Assembly (NCBI RefSeq): GCF_003003885.1
Contig: NZ_PVWN01000008.1
Coordinates: forward strand, 1 to 64,000
Reading direction: 5' to 3'
Length of the DNA: 64,000 bases
Origin: Chlorogloea sp. CCALA 695
Lineage (GTDB): Bacteria > Cyanobacteriota > Cyanobacteriia > Cyanobacteriales > Chroococcidiopsidaceae
Under the pieces are notes generated by a model. That model made no database searches, was not told the DNA's origin, and saw only the letters and a list, made by a program, of their open reading frames with translations. Position 1 is the stretch's first letter. Each line of letters starts with the position of its first letter. Of the stretch, positions 8,188 through 16,831 are shown piece by piece. Both the position numbers and the translations under genes were made by a program.

Positions 8188-8841
8188 ATGGCGATCGCAC
8201 AGCAGCCCTCCACTAAGCAAGACATTCTGCAATACTTAGGGCAGCATTCTTCAGCTACCGCCCAAGAGTTGGCAACCAAGCTAGAAATTAGTCAGCAAGC
8301 CGTACGCCGTCACTTAAAAGATTTGGCTAATCAAGATTTAATTTCCTACAGCGCGAAGTCTCAGCAAATGGGCCGTCCTCAACACGCTTATCAAATTAGC
8401 AGTAAAGGGCGCGAAAGCTTTAACCAATCTACAAGTCAAAATTATAGTGCTTTTGCTGTTTCTCTCCTGGGAACTTTAGCCGAAACCGTAGGAGCAGAGC
8501 AAGTTAGTCAGATTTTAAGCAAGCAATGGCAGCGTAAAGCTATAGAATATCGCTCAAAATTGGGTAACGGTTGTTTAGAAAATCGCGTTACCAAACTCGT
8601 AGAACTTAGAAAAGCTGAGGGGTTTATGGCGGAATGTCATTCTTTAGAATCTAGCGACGGTTTTATGATGACGGAGCATAATTGCGCTATCTCTAACGTT
8701 GCGGAGTCTTTTCCGGGGATTTGCGGACACGAATTAGAGATGTTTGCTCAGATATTGCCAGATTGTACCGTTGAGCGTACTCATTGGATTATTAACGGAG
8801 AGCAACGCTGCGGTTATTTAGTGCGATCGCATAATCTTTAG
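8188..8841 (+). CDS. sufR: SufR, Fe-S-sensing repressor of the suf operon
   Basis: Dimeric DeoR/ArsR-like regulator that binds an Fe-S cluster and represses sufBCDS when clusters are sufficient. The N-terminal winged helix spans about 8-75 (ATAQELATKLEISQQAVRRH is the recognition region, GRPQHAYQIS the wing). The C-terminal cluster-binding part has Cys166 (TEHNCAIS), Cys179 (PGICGHE), Cys193 and Cys208 (EQRCGY), in the spacing known for SufR. It is divergent from sufB with two CAAC-N6-GTTG operators between them. The length of 217 residues is typical. Confidence 0.97.
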   Translation: MAIAQQPSTKQDILQYLGQHSSATAQELATKLEISQQAVRRHLKDLANQDLISYSAKSQQMGRPQHAYQISSKGRESFNQSTSQNYSAFAVSLLGTLAETVGAEQVSQILSKQWQRKAIEYRSKLGNGCLENRVTKLVELRKAEGFMAECHSLESSDGFMMTEHNCAISNVAESFPGICGHELEMFAQILPDCTVERTHWIINGEQRCGYLVRSHNL

Positions 8842-8847
8842 AAGAGA

Positions 8848-8921
8848 TCCCCCCTAACCCACGGCAATAAAGCGGGAAGCAAAGCTACACCGCTTTTTAC
8901 CTCCCCTTGAAAAAGGGGGGA
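8848..8921. repeat. C/G-run palindromic repeat between sufR and cofG
   Basis: A C-run followed by TAACCCACGG, a short insert and then CCTCCCCTTGAAAAAGGGGGG gives an interrupted inverted repeat (left C-run pairing with the right G-run; an inner CTCCCC/GGGGGG stem). It is related to the element at 3033-3060. It overlaps the annotated TTG start of cofG, which is a reason to doubt that start. Confidence 0.5.
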
Positions 8922-9971
8922 AAATATTTTGAGGCAAGAGTAGAACTGTTGGATACTAATCGAAAGTCTTTTAAAACGTCTTCTAAGATTGTTACTTATA
9001 GCCCCGCTCATACAATAGTCCCGACTTACGAGTGTTTTAACCAGTGTAGTTATTGCAACTTTCGTACAGATCCGGGTAAAAGTGATTGGTTAAGTTTAGA
9101 CACAGCAAAAGAGCAGTTATTACAACTCCAAAGTCAAGGGATTTGTGAAATTTTGATTTTGAGTGGCGAAGTACATCCCAATTCTTCCCGCCGTCAAGCA
9201 TGGTTTAAACTAATTTACGATCTGTGTGAACTCGCGCTATCTCTAGGATTTCTACCTCATACTAATGCTGGCATTTTGAGCTTTAAAGAAATGAAGCAGT
9301 TAAAAGCCGTTAATGTATCAATGGGATTGATGGTAGAACAAATAACGCCTAAACTACTGCAAACTGTTCATCAACACGCACCTAGTAAAGTGCCAGAAGT
9401 ACGGCTGCAACAGCTAAAATGGGCGGGAGAATTGCAAATTCCCTTTACAACGGGGTTACTTTTGGGGATTGGGGAAACGATCGCAGATTGGAGAGAAACT
9501 TTAGAAGTAATCGCCCAAGTTCATCAACGTTACGGGCATATTCAAGAAGTTATCTTACAACCTCATAGTCCAGGAACTTTACAAGCTATGGCATTGCCAG
9601 GTTTTGACTTACAGGAATTACCAAAAGTAATCGCATTCGCAAGAGAAATTTTACCACCAGAAATTGCAATTCAAATTCCGCCTAACTTAGTTGTCTATCC
9701 CAACTTATTACTTGCTTGTTTGGAAGCAGGCGCGCGAGATTTGGGCGGTATTGGCATCAAAGACGAAGTTAACCCCGATTATCCGCATTTGCACTCTCAA
9801 CACTTATCAGATATTTTAGCTCTAGATTCTTGGCAACTCGTACCCCGTTTACCTGTTTATCCTCAATATTACACTTGGCTATCTGGGGAATTGCAGGCAA
9901 AATATCAAACTTGGCGCGATCGCATTTTAAAAGCTAATAAAGAAGCCTCTCAAAGTCACGCAATTTTGTAA
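8907..9971 (+). CDS. cofG: CofG, FO synthase subunit 1 (radical SAM)
   Basis: Radical SAM enzyme that, with CofH, makes the deazaflavin chromophore FO (7,8-didemethyl-8-hydroxy-5-deazariboflavin), in cyanobacteria a likely antenna for photolyases. The radical SAM cysteines are in ECFNQCSYCNFR (CX3CX2C, about residues 42-53), followed by the SAM-binding ILILSGEVHP and the conserved LPHTNAGIL. There is no CofH in the window. The only upstream start candidates are TTG at 8907, which lies in a repeat, and TTG at 8949 just before the conserved VTYSPAHT. The true N-terminus is uncertain and I would favour 8949. Confidence 0.92.
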   Translation: MKKGGKYFEARVELLDTNRKSFKTSSKIVTYSPAHTIVPTYECFNQCSYCNFRTDPGKSDWLSLDTAKEQLLQLQSQGICEILILSGEVHPNSSRRQAWFKLIYDLCELALSLGFLPHTNAGILSFKEMKQLKAVNVSMGLMVEQITPKLLQTVHQHAPSKVPEVRLQQLKWAGELQIPFTTGLLLGIGETIADWRETLEVIAQVHQRYGHIQEVILQPHSPGTLQAMALPGFDLQELPKVIAFAREILPPEIAIQIPPNLVVYPNLLLACLEAGARDLGGIGIKDEVNPDYPHLHSQHLSDILALDSWQLVPRLPVYPQYYTWLSGELQAKYQTWRDRILKANKEASQSHAIL

Positions 9972-10016
9972 GATATAATTACTGGATTCGGGAACCATTT
10001 ACTGGTTAAAACGCTT

Positions 10017-11702
10017 ATAGAAACTATATACGGAAACCTTCAAGGGCTGAAATCTAGCCAAATCAAACAATTACAAAAACTGTATCATCAGCGACTACCA
10101 GGCGATCGCTTGACTACGCCAGAATTTGCTCAAAGACTTGCTGCCATTAGCACAGACATTAATCAGCCTATATGCACTTATTTCAATCGCCGGGGACAGG
10201 CGATCCGTGTAGGTGTTGGTACGCCCCGTCAAACTCAAATTCCCCCCTTAGAATTGCCCCGTTATGGCGCGGAAAGATTAAGCGGAATTAGGTGTATAAC
10301 AACGCAATTAAAAACCGAACCCCCAAACGAAGCTGCTTTAACCGCGATGGCGCTTCAGCGATTAGATAGTTTAATCGTATTGAACGTTACAGGCTCAGGC
10401 TTTGAACGACGGGGAGGCGGGGCGACAGGTTACGTTAAAGAAGCTTATATCGCTAACCTTACTCCCGAAAATGGGTCAAATTGGCAAGTATCGCCATCAT
10501 TGAGCCTAGATATTGTTGCCAATCAAGATTTTATTGATTTAGTAGCAGAAATAGAAGGACGGTTTCAGCAAGAGTTTGTCGCTCAAAAAGTAGATAGCGA
10601 TCGCGATCGGGTTTTATTGGTCGGAATGTTTACTGATGGCATTACACCCCAACAATTTAAAGACACTGTAGCGGAATTAGAACGCCTGATAAATACCGCC
10701 GGGGGGGAAGTTTTACAAATAATCCAGCAAAAGCGATCGCGGGTTCATCCCCAAACTGTGGTTGGCGAAGGGAAAGTTCAAGAAATAGCCTTAACTGCTC
10801 AAACTTTAGGAGCTAATTTAATCGTTTTTGATCGCGATCTTTCCCCTTCTCAGGTGCGTAATTTGGAAATCCAAATCGGTATTAGAGTTGTAGACAGAAC
10901 CGAAGTAATTTTAGATATCTTTGCTCAACGCGCCCAATCACGAGCGGGAAAACTGCAAGTAGAACTCGCTCAACTAGAGTATATGTTGCCCAGATTGACG
11001 GGTAGAGGACAAGCCATGTCAAGGTTGGGTGGTGGTATTGGGACGCGGGGGCCAGGGGAAACTAAACTAGAAACTGAGCGGCGAGCGATCGCCCGGCGAA
11101 TTAGTAGATTGCAGTCTGAAGTAGATCAATTACAAGCTCATAGATCGCGGTTACGCCAGCAACGTCAACACAGAGAAGTACCATCAATTGCGATCGTTGG
11201 TTATACAAATGCTGGAAAATCAACGCTACTCAACGCTTTGACGAATTCTGAAGTTTACACCGCCGATCAATTGTTTGCGACCCTCGACCCTACTACCCGC
11301 CGAATGTTGTTACCAGACGCGGTGACAAGTAGACCTAAACAGATTGTACTTACAGATACTGTAGGATTTATTCACGAATTGCCAGCGTCGTTAATGGATT
11401 CTTTTCGAGCAACTTTAGAAGAAGTTACCGAAGCCGATGCTTTGCTTCATGTAGCAGACTTATCTCATCCAGCTTGGCAAAGTCAAATTAGGTCAGTAAT
11501 GAGTATTTTGGCAGAAATGCCGATTACTCCGGGACCAGCATTAGTAGTTTTAAATAAAATTGATTGTGCTGATAGTGAGACGTTAGAACTCGCTAGAGAG
11601 GAATTTCCGCAAGCTGTATTTATTGCGGCGCGCGAAGTCTTGGGGTTAGAAACTTTGCGCCAAAGGATTTCTCAGCTAATTCGCTATGCTGTAGCTTCAT
11701 AA
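10017..11702 (+). CDS. hflX: HflX GTPase, with a non-standard start codon
   Basis: Ribosome-associated GTPase that can split or rescue stalled ribosomes. G motifs are GYTNAGKSTLLNAL (G1), DPTTRR (G2), DTVGFIHELP (G3) and NKID (G4); the family glycine-rich segment GRGQAMSRLGGGIGTRGPGE precedes them. Standard start codons allow only TTG at 10110 (530 residues). The frame remains open upstream and encodes IETIYGNLQGLKSSQIKQ, the conserved cyanobacterial HflX N-terminus usually beginning MET/MEA. At that point the codon is ATA (10017). No ATG, GTG or TTG occurs in frame between the stop at 9975 and 10110; only ATT 9978, CTG 10002 and ATA 10017. I place the start at 10017 by homology. Confidence 0.93.
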   Translation: METIYGNLQGLKSSQIKQLQKLYHQRLPGDRLTTPEFAQRLAAISTDINQPICTYFNRRGQAIRVGVGTPRQTQIPPLELPRYGAERLSGIRCITTQLKTEPPNEAALTAMALQRLDSLIVLNVTGSGFERRGGGATGYVKEAYIANLTPENGSNWQVSPSLSLDIVANQDFIDLVAEIEGRFQQEFVAQKVDSDRDRVLLVGMFTDGITPQQFKDTVAELERLINTAGGEVLQIIQQKRSRVHPQTVVGEGKVQEIALTAQTLGANLIVFDRDLSPSQVRNLEIQIGIRVVDRTEVILDIFAQRAQSRAGKLQVELAQLEYMLPRLTGRGQAMSRLGGGIGTRGPGETKLETERRAIARRISRLQSEVDQLQAHRSRLRQQRQHREVPSIAIVGYTNAGKSTLLNALTNSEVYTADQLFATLDPTTRRMLLPDAVTSRPKQIVLTDTVGFIHELPASLMDSFRATLEEVTEADALLHVADLSHPAWQSQIRSVMSILAEMPITPGPALVVLNKIDCADSETLELAREEFPQAVFIAAREVLGLETLRQRISQLIRYAVAS

Positions 11703-11707
11703 ATCAT

Positions 11708-11738
11708 TGGGACACGCTATTTGTGTCCCAGTCTATTT
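11708..11738 (+). terminator. Terminator of hflX, palindrome with GGGACAC arms
   Basis: TGGGACAC (11708-11715) and GTGTCCCA (11723-11730) form a perfect eight-pair stem with a seven-base loop, followed by GTCTATTTTT. It separates convergent hflX and the DUF445 gene. The same arms occur between another convergent pair at 53549-53576. Confidence 0.7.
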
Positions 11739-12968
11739 TTATTGCAAAAACAACACTACACTTTGCAATAAACCAATTACAAACCCTAATAACCCCCCCA
11801 AATTAACGATCGCCTGCAATTCATTTTTAACAATTCCTTCGATTGCGGCTTCCAAGTCTGCCGCCGATGTAGACTTGACGCGATCTATAATTACTTGGTC
11901 AATAGACAAAATAGGGATGGCTTGAGCAACAATTGCCTCTAAATCTTTTTCTAAGTAACGTTCTAATAGTAAAGCTAGTTCTTTGCTCACAACTTCTAAA
12001 GAGCTACCGAGAGCGGCGGAATTTCTTAATCGATTGAGGAGCAAGTTAGCTGTATTGTCCCAATCTATCGAATCGTTAAACCCTTGTAAAAAGTCCATTC
12101 CCCGCGTTTGCACGTAACCCCGAATAGTATCGCGGGTGGTTTTTCGTAGCTGGCGCACCGTAGAAACGGGCAAGTTTTGTAGAGATATACTTTTTAACCA
12201 AGTTTTCAGGCGATCGCGTACCACCAAAGATTTAATTAATTCGCTCAACCTTTCATTAGTTGCTTCTTTTTCGTCTAAACAAAAAGCCCGTAACCTAGTT
12301 AAAGTGTTTCGTAAACCAAATAAATTAGCTACTACCCAGTAAGTACCGCTTGCTTTTTCTCTAAATCCTTCATCGATTAATTGAATCGTGCGATCAGTCA
12401 AAAAGTCAATTATCAACTGTCTAATCGCGTCAGGTGGTAAAACAACCTGCAATAGCCAATCAGCAAGCTTTGTTGCTTGATCTTCGCTCAGTTGAAAGTC
12501 TAATAATACTTGGTCAAATATTTGATTAATTTGCGTCTCTAAAAAGTCTTCACGCCGTGCTACAACTTTTAGTAAACGGGGCAGAGATTGCCCTACTAAG
12601 TCTTTTAGAATACCAGCGACAATTTTAGTGCTTTTTTGCTCTTTATCTACTTTTACTTGCTCTAGAGCCAGCTTCAGCAGCCATAGAATGCCTGCTTGGA
12701 CTCGTTCGGGTTGCAGTAGTCGCCGCGCCAGTTTTTGCAGTTCGTCTGGCGTTAGCAGCGAACCCATGATTGTATCTGATACACGCACCGCCAAACGTTC
12801 TTGGTTGCGGGGAATTAAGCCAGGAGTAAAAGGTAACTGTCGTTTACCAATATAGAGCGCTCGGTAAGGACGAAACAGCATTTTGATGGCTATATCATTA
12901 GTGAAGTAGCCAATAATTCCACCTACGACAGGTGGCGCAACGTAAAGCCACAAATTAGACCAGTCCAA
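11739..12968 (-). CDS. DUF445 family membrane protein
   Basis: The 409-residue protein has a hydrophobic N-terminal segment ([26 protein letters not shown]) and a hydrophobic C-terminal segment ([18 protein letters not shown]), with a long helical middle, the organisation of DUF445 proteins (YheB-like). The conserved [16 protein letters not shown] and [11 protein letters not shown] segments are characteristic. The molecular role is unknown; envelope function is assumed for the family. The start is TTG at 12968, since the conserved N-terminal helix begins right there and no ATG is available. It converges with hflX. Confidence 0.88.
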   Translation of the reverse strand: MDWSNLWLYVAPPVVGGIIGYFTNDIAIKMLFRPYRALYIGKRQLPFTPGLIPRNQERLAVRVSDTIMGSLLTPDELQKLARRLLQPERVQAGILWLLKLALEQVKVDKEQKSTKIVAGILKDLVGQSLPRLLKVVARREDFLETQINQIFDQVLLDFQLSEDQATKLADWLLQVVLPPDAIRQLIIDFLTDRTIQLIDEGFREKASGTYWVVANLFGLRNTLTRLRAFCLDEKEATNERLSELIKSLVVRDRLKTWLKSISLQNLPVSTVRQLRKTTRDTIRGYVQTRGMDFLQGFNDSIDWDNTANLLLNRLRNSAALGSSLEVVSKELALLLERYLEKDLEAIVAQAIPILSIDQVIIDRVKSTSAADLEAAIEGIVKNELQAIVNLGGLLGFVIGLLQSVVLFLQ

Positions 12969-13019
12969 AGCAAGATTTTAATAAGTAATATGCTCTAGTA
13001 GCCAAAAGACTATTAAAGT

Positions 13020-13727
13020 CTAAGTTAAAGGCGATCGCACTTTTTTAACTACCAGCACTCCCATCATATCGTTGGCAATGGGGTAATGGGTGGATAAAAA
13101 ACCAGCATTATTCGCTAACTCTACTTGTTTTTGTCCGGTGGGAAATCGATCTAAGCTTGGACTAATATAAGCATATTCTTCAGTTAAACCCAATCTTTGC
13201 GCCATTGGTACTACTAAATTATCTAAATACCATTGCTGAAAATTACTTAAATAAGTATTAGTTGGGCGATGAAAATCTAAAATTGCGGCTGTAGCACCGG
13301 GCTTGAGAACGCGATATAATTCCTGAAGACTACGGGGGATATCTGTAACATTTCTTAAACCGTAGCCCATAGTCGCCGCATCAAAATAGTTATCAGCAAA
13401 AGGTAAATCTAAAGCATCAGCTTCTACCCAAGTTATCGGCGGATGGGGATATTGTTTTAAAGCTCGTTGTTTGGCAATTTCTAGCTGCGCTACAGCAAAA
13501 TCTGCGCCGTATACTTTACCTGTAGTACCAACAGAGCGCGCTAGACGCAACGCTAAGTCGCCACTACCACAACACACATCTAAACAAGTATCACCAAGCT
13601 TTGCTTTGCTCCACTTTACTGTCATTTGCTTCCAAATGCGATGTTGACCTAAACTTAGGTGATCGTTCATTTGGTCGTAAACCGGAGCAATGCGATCAAA
13701 AATAGCGCGGATATCAGTTGATTCCAT
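13020..13727 (-). CDS. menG: MenG/UbiE demethylquinone C-methyltransferase
   Basis: SAM-dependent methyltransferase; in cyanobacteria it performs the last methylation of phylloquinone. Family signatures: IFDRIAPVYDQMNDHLSLGQHRIWK (about 10-35), motif I CLDVCCGSGDLAL, and the second ubiE signature RVLKPGATAAILDF. Length is 235 residues from the ATG at 13727. A TTG at 13742 would add five residues, but AGGT precedes the ATG at good spacing, so the ATG is chosen. It is a single gene, divergent from raf1. Confidence 0.94.
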   Translation of the reverse strand: MESTDIRAIFDRIAPVYDQMNDHLSLGQHRIWKQMTVKWSKAKLGDTCLDVCCGSGDLALRLARSVGTTGKVYGADFAVAQLEIAKQRALKQYPHPPITWVEADALDLPFADNYFDAATMGYGLRNVTDIPRSLQELYRVLKPGATAAILDFHRPTNTYLSNFQQWYLDNLVVPMAQRLGLTEEYAYISPSLDRFPTGQKQVELANNAGFLSTHYPIANDMMGVLVVKKVRSPLT

Positions 13728-13751
13728 TAAACCTATTGTCAAAGATTTATT

Positions 13752-13769
13752 AGTCTACTCTAGTAGACT
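13752..13769. promoter_or_regulatory. Palindrome upstream of menG
   Basis: AGTCTAC (13752-13758) and GTAGACT (13763-13769) form a perfect seven-base inverted repeat with a four-base spacer, about 25 bases before the menG start. It could be an operator or a leader hairpin. No regulator is known to me for it. Confidence 0.3.
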
Positions 13770-13939
13770 TTAGCTATAAGCAAGGGGGTTTTTGACTCAA
13801 AGTTAGCTGTATAACGAGTTATTGCGATCGCCCCTAGTAGTTCTAGAATGAGTAAGCGAACCTAAAATAAATTTAACCCCCAGTTTTTTAGGGGATTTAT
13901 GTTTAGTCCATTTCATTAAAAAAATTTCTATCTGTAATT

Positions 13940-15025
13940 ATGACTGAACTAACACCTAATAGTGTCAATAGTGACGAGCTATCAAACGAAGAAAGCGAAA
14001 CTTTAATCAGAAATTTGCGCCAAAAACAAGGTAGCTGGGTAGAGTGGGGAATTGCTTGTTCAAAATTACAAAAATCTGGGCTAAGTCCACAAACTATTTT
14101 TGAAGCGACAGGATTTGAGCCAATCCAGCAAAACCAGATAATTGTAGGATCTCAAGTTTATGCTTCTATGGAAAAATCTGGAGTTTCGCAAGAAGTGCGA
14201 TCGCATTTTACCGGGCGTGGTAGCGAGACTCTATACGAATTGCGTCTATTAGCTCACAGCGATCGCGCGGCGGCGGCGGATCTCATAGTAACTCATGGGC
14301 TAAATATTGATGATGCTCGTGAAGTAGCTAGAGCCATTAAAGACTATACCCGTTTATCTTCCTTACCTAACGGCTTTACTTCTCATCGCGGCGATGCTGT
14401 AGCTTATCACTACTGGCGCTTGATTCGGCAAAAAAACGATATGCAAGAGCGATCGCGTTTAATTGCTAAAGGTTTAAAATTTGCTCATTCTCTTAACGCT
14501 AGACAACAAATTGAACAGTTATTAATGGATTTTAGTGTAGTTCAAACGCGATCGGCTCCTAAATTACCTTTTTATAGGCTGCAAACTGATGAAGAATTAG
14601 CCCGAATTGTCCCCGTGGCTGGACAAATGCCTTTGAGTACCGATGATGTTAAAGCTGTGCCTATGGTAGAAGAAATTAGACCTTTTGGGATGGTAAAGTT
14701 TGCTGGAGAGCAAGCGTGGGTTACATTACCAGGATGGCAGGTAGTATTAAAAGCTGAAGATCCCATTGTTATATTATCTAGCGGTGAATTTTTACCGGAT
14801 GCGCCAAATAGTTCTACCGAGCCTGTATTAGTTGTAGTAGATCGTTCCGAGCGCGAGTGGGATGCTAATAGTTACTTTATAACTGATAATTCTGGTCAAA
14901 TAGAATTGCAATGGTTTGAAACTAAACCAGACGTGCAGTTACTAGGTAGAGTTGTGGTGCTGATTCGTCCTAAGAAAATTTTGGACGAAGAAATTACTAA
15001 AGATGTTTGGCAAATAGACGAGTAA
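13940..15025 (+). CDS. raf1: Raf1, RuBisCO accumulation factor 1
   Basis: Assembly chaperone that holds dimers of the RuBisCO large subunit during formation of the L8 core. The N-terminal alpha domain (about 15-200) shows LRQKQGSWVEWGIACSKLQKSGLSPQTIFEATGFEPIQQ split over helices and the conserved LRLLAHSDRAAAADLI. The C-terminal beta domain (about 215-345) contains FGMVKFAGEQAWVTLPGW. The length of 361 residues is normal. It stands alone and rbcL/rbcS are not in the window. The ATG at 13940 is supported by the start of the homologous region soon after. Confidence 0.93.
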   Translation: MTELTPNSVNSDELSNEESETLIRNLRQKQGSWVEWGIACSKLQKSGLSPQTIFEATGFEPIQQNQIIVGSQVYASMEKSGVSQEVRSHFTGRGSETLYELRLLAHSDRAAAADLIVTHGLNIDDAREVARAIKDYTRLSSLPNGFTSHRGDAVAYHYWRLIRQKNDMQERSRLIAKGLKFAHSLNARQQIEQLLMDFSVVQTRSAPKLPFYRLQTDEELARIVPVAGQMPLSTDDVKAVPMVEEIRPFGMVKFAGEQAWVTLPGWQVVLKAEDPIVILSSGEFLPDAPNSSTEPVLVVVDRSEREWDANSYFITDNSGQIELQWFETKPDVQLLGRVVVLIRPKKILDEEITKDVWQIDE

Positions 15026-15041
15026 AATTACTGTTGGCAAC

Positions 15042-15064
15042 GAGACGTTGCAATGCAACGTCTC
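15042..15064. repeat. Palindrome GAGACGTTGC/GCAACGTCTC after raf1
   Basis: Perfect ten-base arms with a three-base spacer lie between convergent raf1 and the glycosyltransferase gene. The GAGACGT...ACGTCTC type is a common dispersed cyanobacterial palindrome and may act as a bidirectional 3' stem. Part of a similar motif (GCGTCTCTAC) sits at 47810-47822. Confidence 0.55.
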
Positions 15065-15105
15065 TACGTAGGTTTAATTTTGAATCAGGTAACGCTAAAG
15101 TGTTC

Positions 15106-16725
15106 CTAATTTTTACATCTATAAAGCTGGTAAGGTACGCCAATGCGGTAATGTTGCTCAGAATCCATAAAACAAGAATGCTTAGAGAGCGCCAACTGCG
15201 GCGGATATTCTCGCTGTCTTAAATCGGGAGCAATTACCCATAGGTTAAGTAATGGGGCTTTTAAGGGCGGTAGAAGGGCGAGTTTTTGCCATACAGATTC
15301 GTAACCATTAGGCGATCGCTCTAAAAACACAAAATCCCCCGAATCTCTCACCTTTTCTAAGGCTAAAGCAAAACTCAAACCTAATGCTACATTTTGGTAA
15401 TCTCTGTATCCCATCACAACCATTACAGGTAAATTAGGCTCTAAATTGATAGTTTTAGCAACTTGTTGAGGATTGTAGGGTTTTTGAAAAGCTAAGTTAG
15501 AAATCACGAATAGGCAACTTAATAGCGATCCAAGGAAAATTAAGCTAAAAGTTTGAGGACGCTCTAGATTTTTATTCAATCCGGCGGCTACTAAAGCTAG
15601 AAAAGCTGGGTAATAAACAAAGTTATAACGAGGCGTGATGGTAATATCTTTGCCTAAAAAGTAGACGATCGCCAAAAATTCCAGCAAAACTACAATTATG
15701 AAACTAGCAAGAGTAAAAGTTGATAGATTGGTTGATTTCCATAATTGCTTAATTCCTTTGAAACTTAGCCACAGCACACCGCCACCAAAAACTAAAGTCC
15801 CCAAACCTGACAAAATTACGATCGGTATAGGTTGATTTTCTACAGGGAAAGTTGCGATCGTAAGTAACCAAGCCGCTAGAATTTGGTAAATAGGTGCAAC
15901 GTTGTGAGGCGAAGGTATCCAGCTAGTTTCCGGGCGGTTAAAATGACCAGTTAAGACGGGTAGCCAAGGAATAAAGCTAATAATAATTGCTAATATTGCC
16001 AGAGTTAGAGCAATACTATAACGAAGGAAATTGCGCTGATTTCTGTACATTACGCCTAACAAAGTCACAATTTCTGCAACTATTGCCAGAATAAAAAAAT
16101 AATGGACGTATAGCCCGATAATATTAACCGTCGTCCAAAATATCCATATACTGACTCGCAAGCGCTTACTAACAATATCTTGTTGAATTAGAATTAGTCC
16201 GAGTAATGCTAAAGTAATCAACAATACAGGCAAAGTATAATGACGGGCTTCTTGAGAAAGGTACACGCCAAAAGGAGAAACCGCCATCATTACCGCCGCC
16301 GTCAGTCCCGCCGAGGGTGAAAAAGCTTTAGTATTAAGTAAATAAATTGCCCCAACTTCACTTGCGCCCCACAAAACGCTAAATGATCGCAAAGTCCACA
16401 CCCAGCTAGGCGAAAGGGGATTAACTAAACCAAACCAACTATGTAGCAAGCAAAAAAATAACGGTGGATGAGTAGATTGCAGAGCAATATTTTGAGCAAT
16501 CTGAGTACAGCTAACTTCTGGCACTAAAGTAAAAATTTGCTGTAATTGATGAAAAGGAATAACTACTTCTAGCGGTACATTATTGTAGTTGCGTCCTAAG
16601 CTGAAAATAGCTGTAATTACTTCATCTAGCCACAAAAACTTGCCTTCCAAGTTTCCCAGGCGCAAAATAGCACCCAAAAAAAGCGTCCCAGTTAGTGCTA
16701 AGTAATGTATTCTGCGATCATTCAT
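15106..16725 (-). CDS. Glycosyltransferase family 39-like membrane protein
   Basis: 539 residues with about a dozen hydrophobic helices and an early acidic motif KFLWLDEVIT (about 29-38), the layout of GT39/ArnT-type transferases that use polyprenyl-phosphate sugars. Other features are the conserved AAVMMAVSPFGVYLSQEARHYTL loop and a soluble C-terminal part from about residue 430. The acceptor cannot be told. It probably acts in the cytoplasmic membrane on cell-surface glycans. It is a single gene between convergent raf1 and divergent ndhD. Confidence 0.82.
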   Translation of the reverse strand: MNDRRIHYLALTGTLFLGAILRLGNLEGKFLWLDEVITAIFSLGRNYNNVPLEVVIPFHQLQQIFTLVPEVSCTQIAQNIALQSTHPPLFFCLLHSWFGLVNPLSPSWVWTLRSFSVLWGASEVGAIYLLNTKAFSPSAGLTAAVMMAVSPFGVYLSQEARHYTLPVLLITLALLGLILIQQDIVSKRLRVSIWIFWTTVNIIGLYVHYFFILAIVAEIVTLLGVMYRNQRNFLRYSIALTLAILAIIISFIPWLPVLTGHFNRPETSWIPSPHNVAPIYQILAAWLLTIATFPVENQPIPIVILSGLGTLVFGGGVLWLSFKGIKQLWKSTNLSTFTLASFIIVVLLEFLAIVYFLGKDITITPRYNFVYYPAFLALVAAGLNKNLERPQTFSLIFLGSLLSCLFVISNLAFQKPYNPQQVAKTINLEPNLPVMVVMGYRDYQNVALGLSFALALEKVRDSGDFVFLERSPNGYESVWQKLALLPPLKAPLLNLWVIAPDLRQREYPPQLALSKHSCFMDSEQHYRIGVPYQLYRCKN

Positions 16726-16831
16726 TATTTAAAGTAATAGTATCTAAAGTAAATAACTATTAATATTTATTTACACAATATTGTAAGCTAGTGTAATTGA
16801 ATACAATGAGTATATTTGCTTATTAAGGGCA

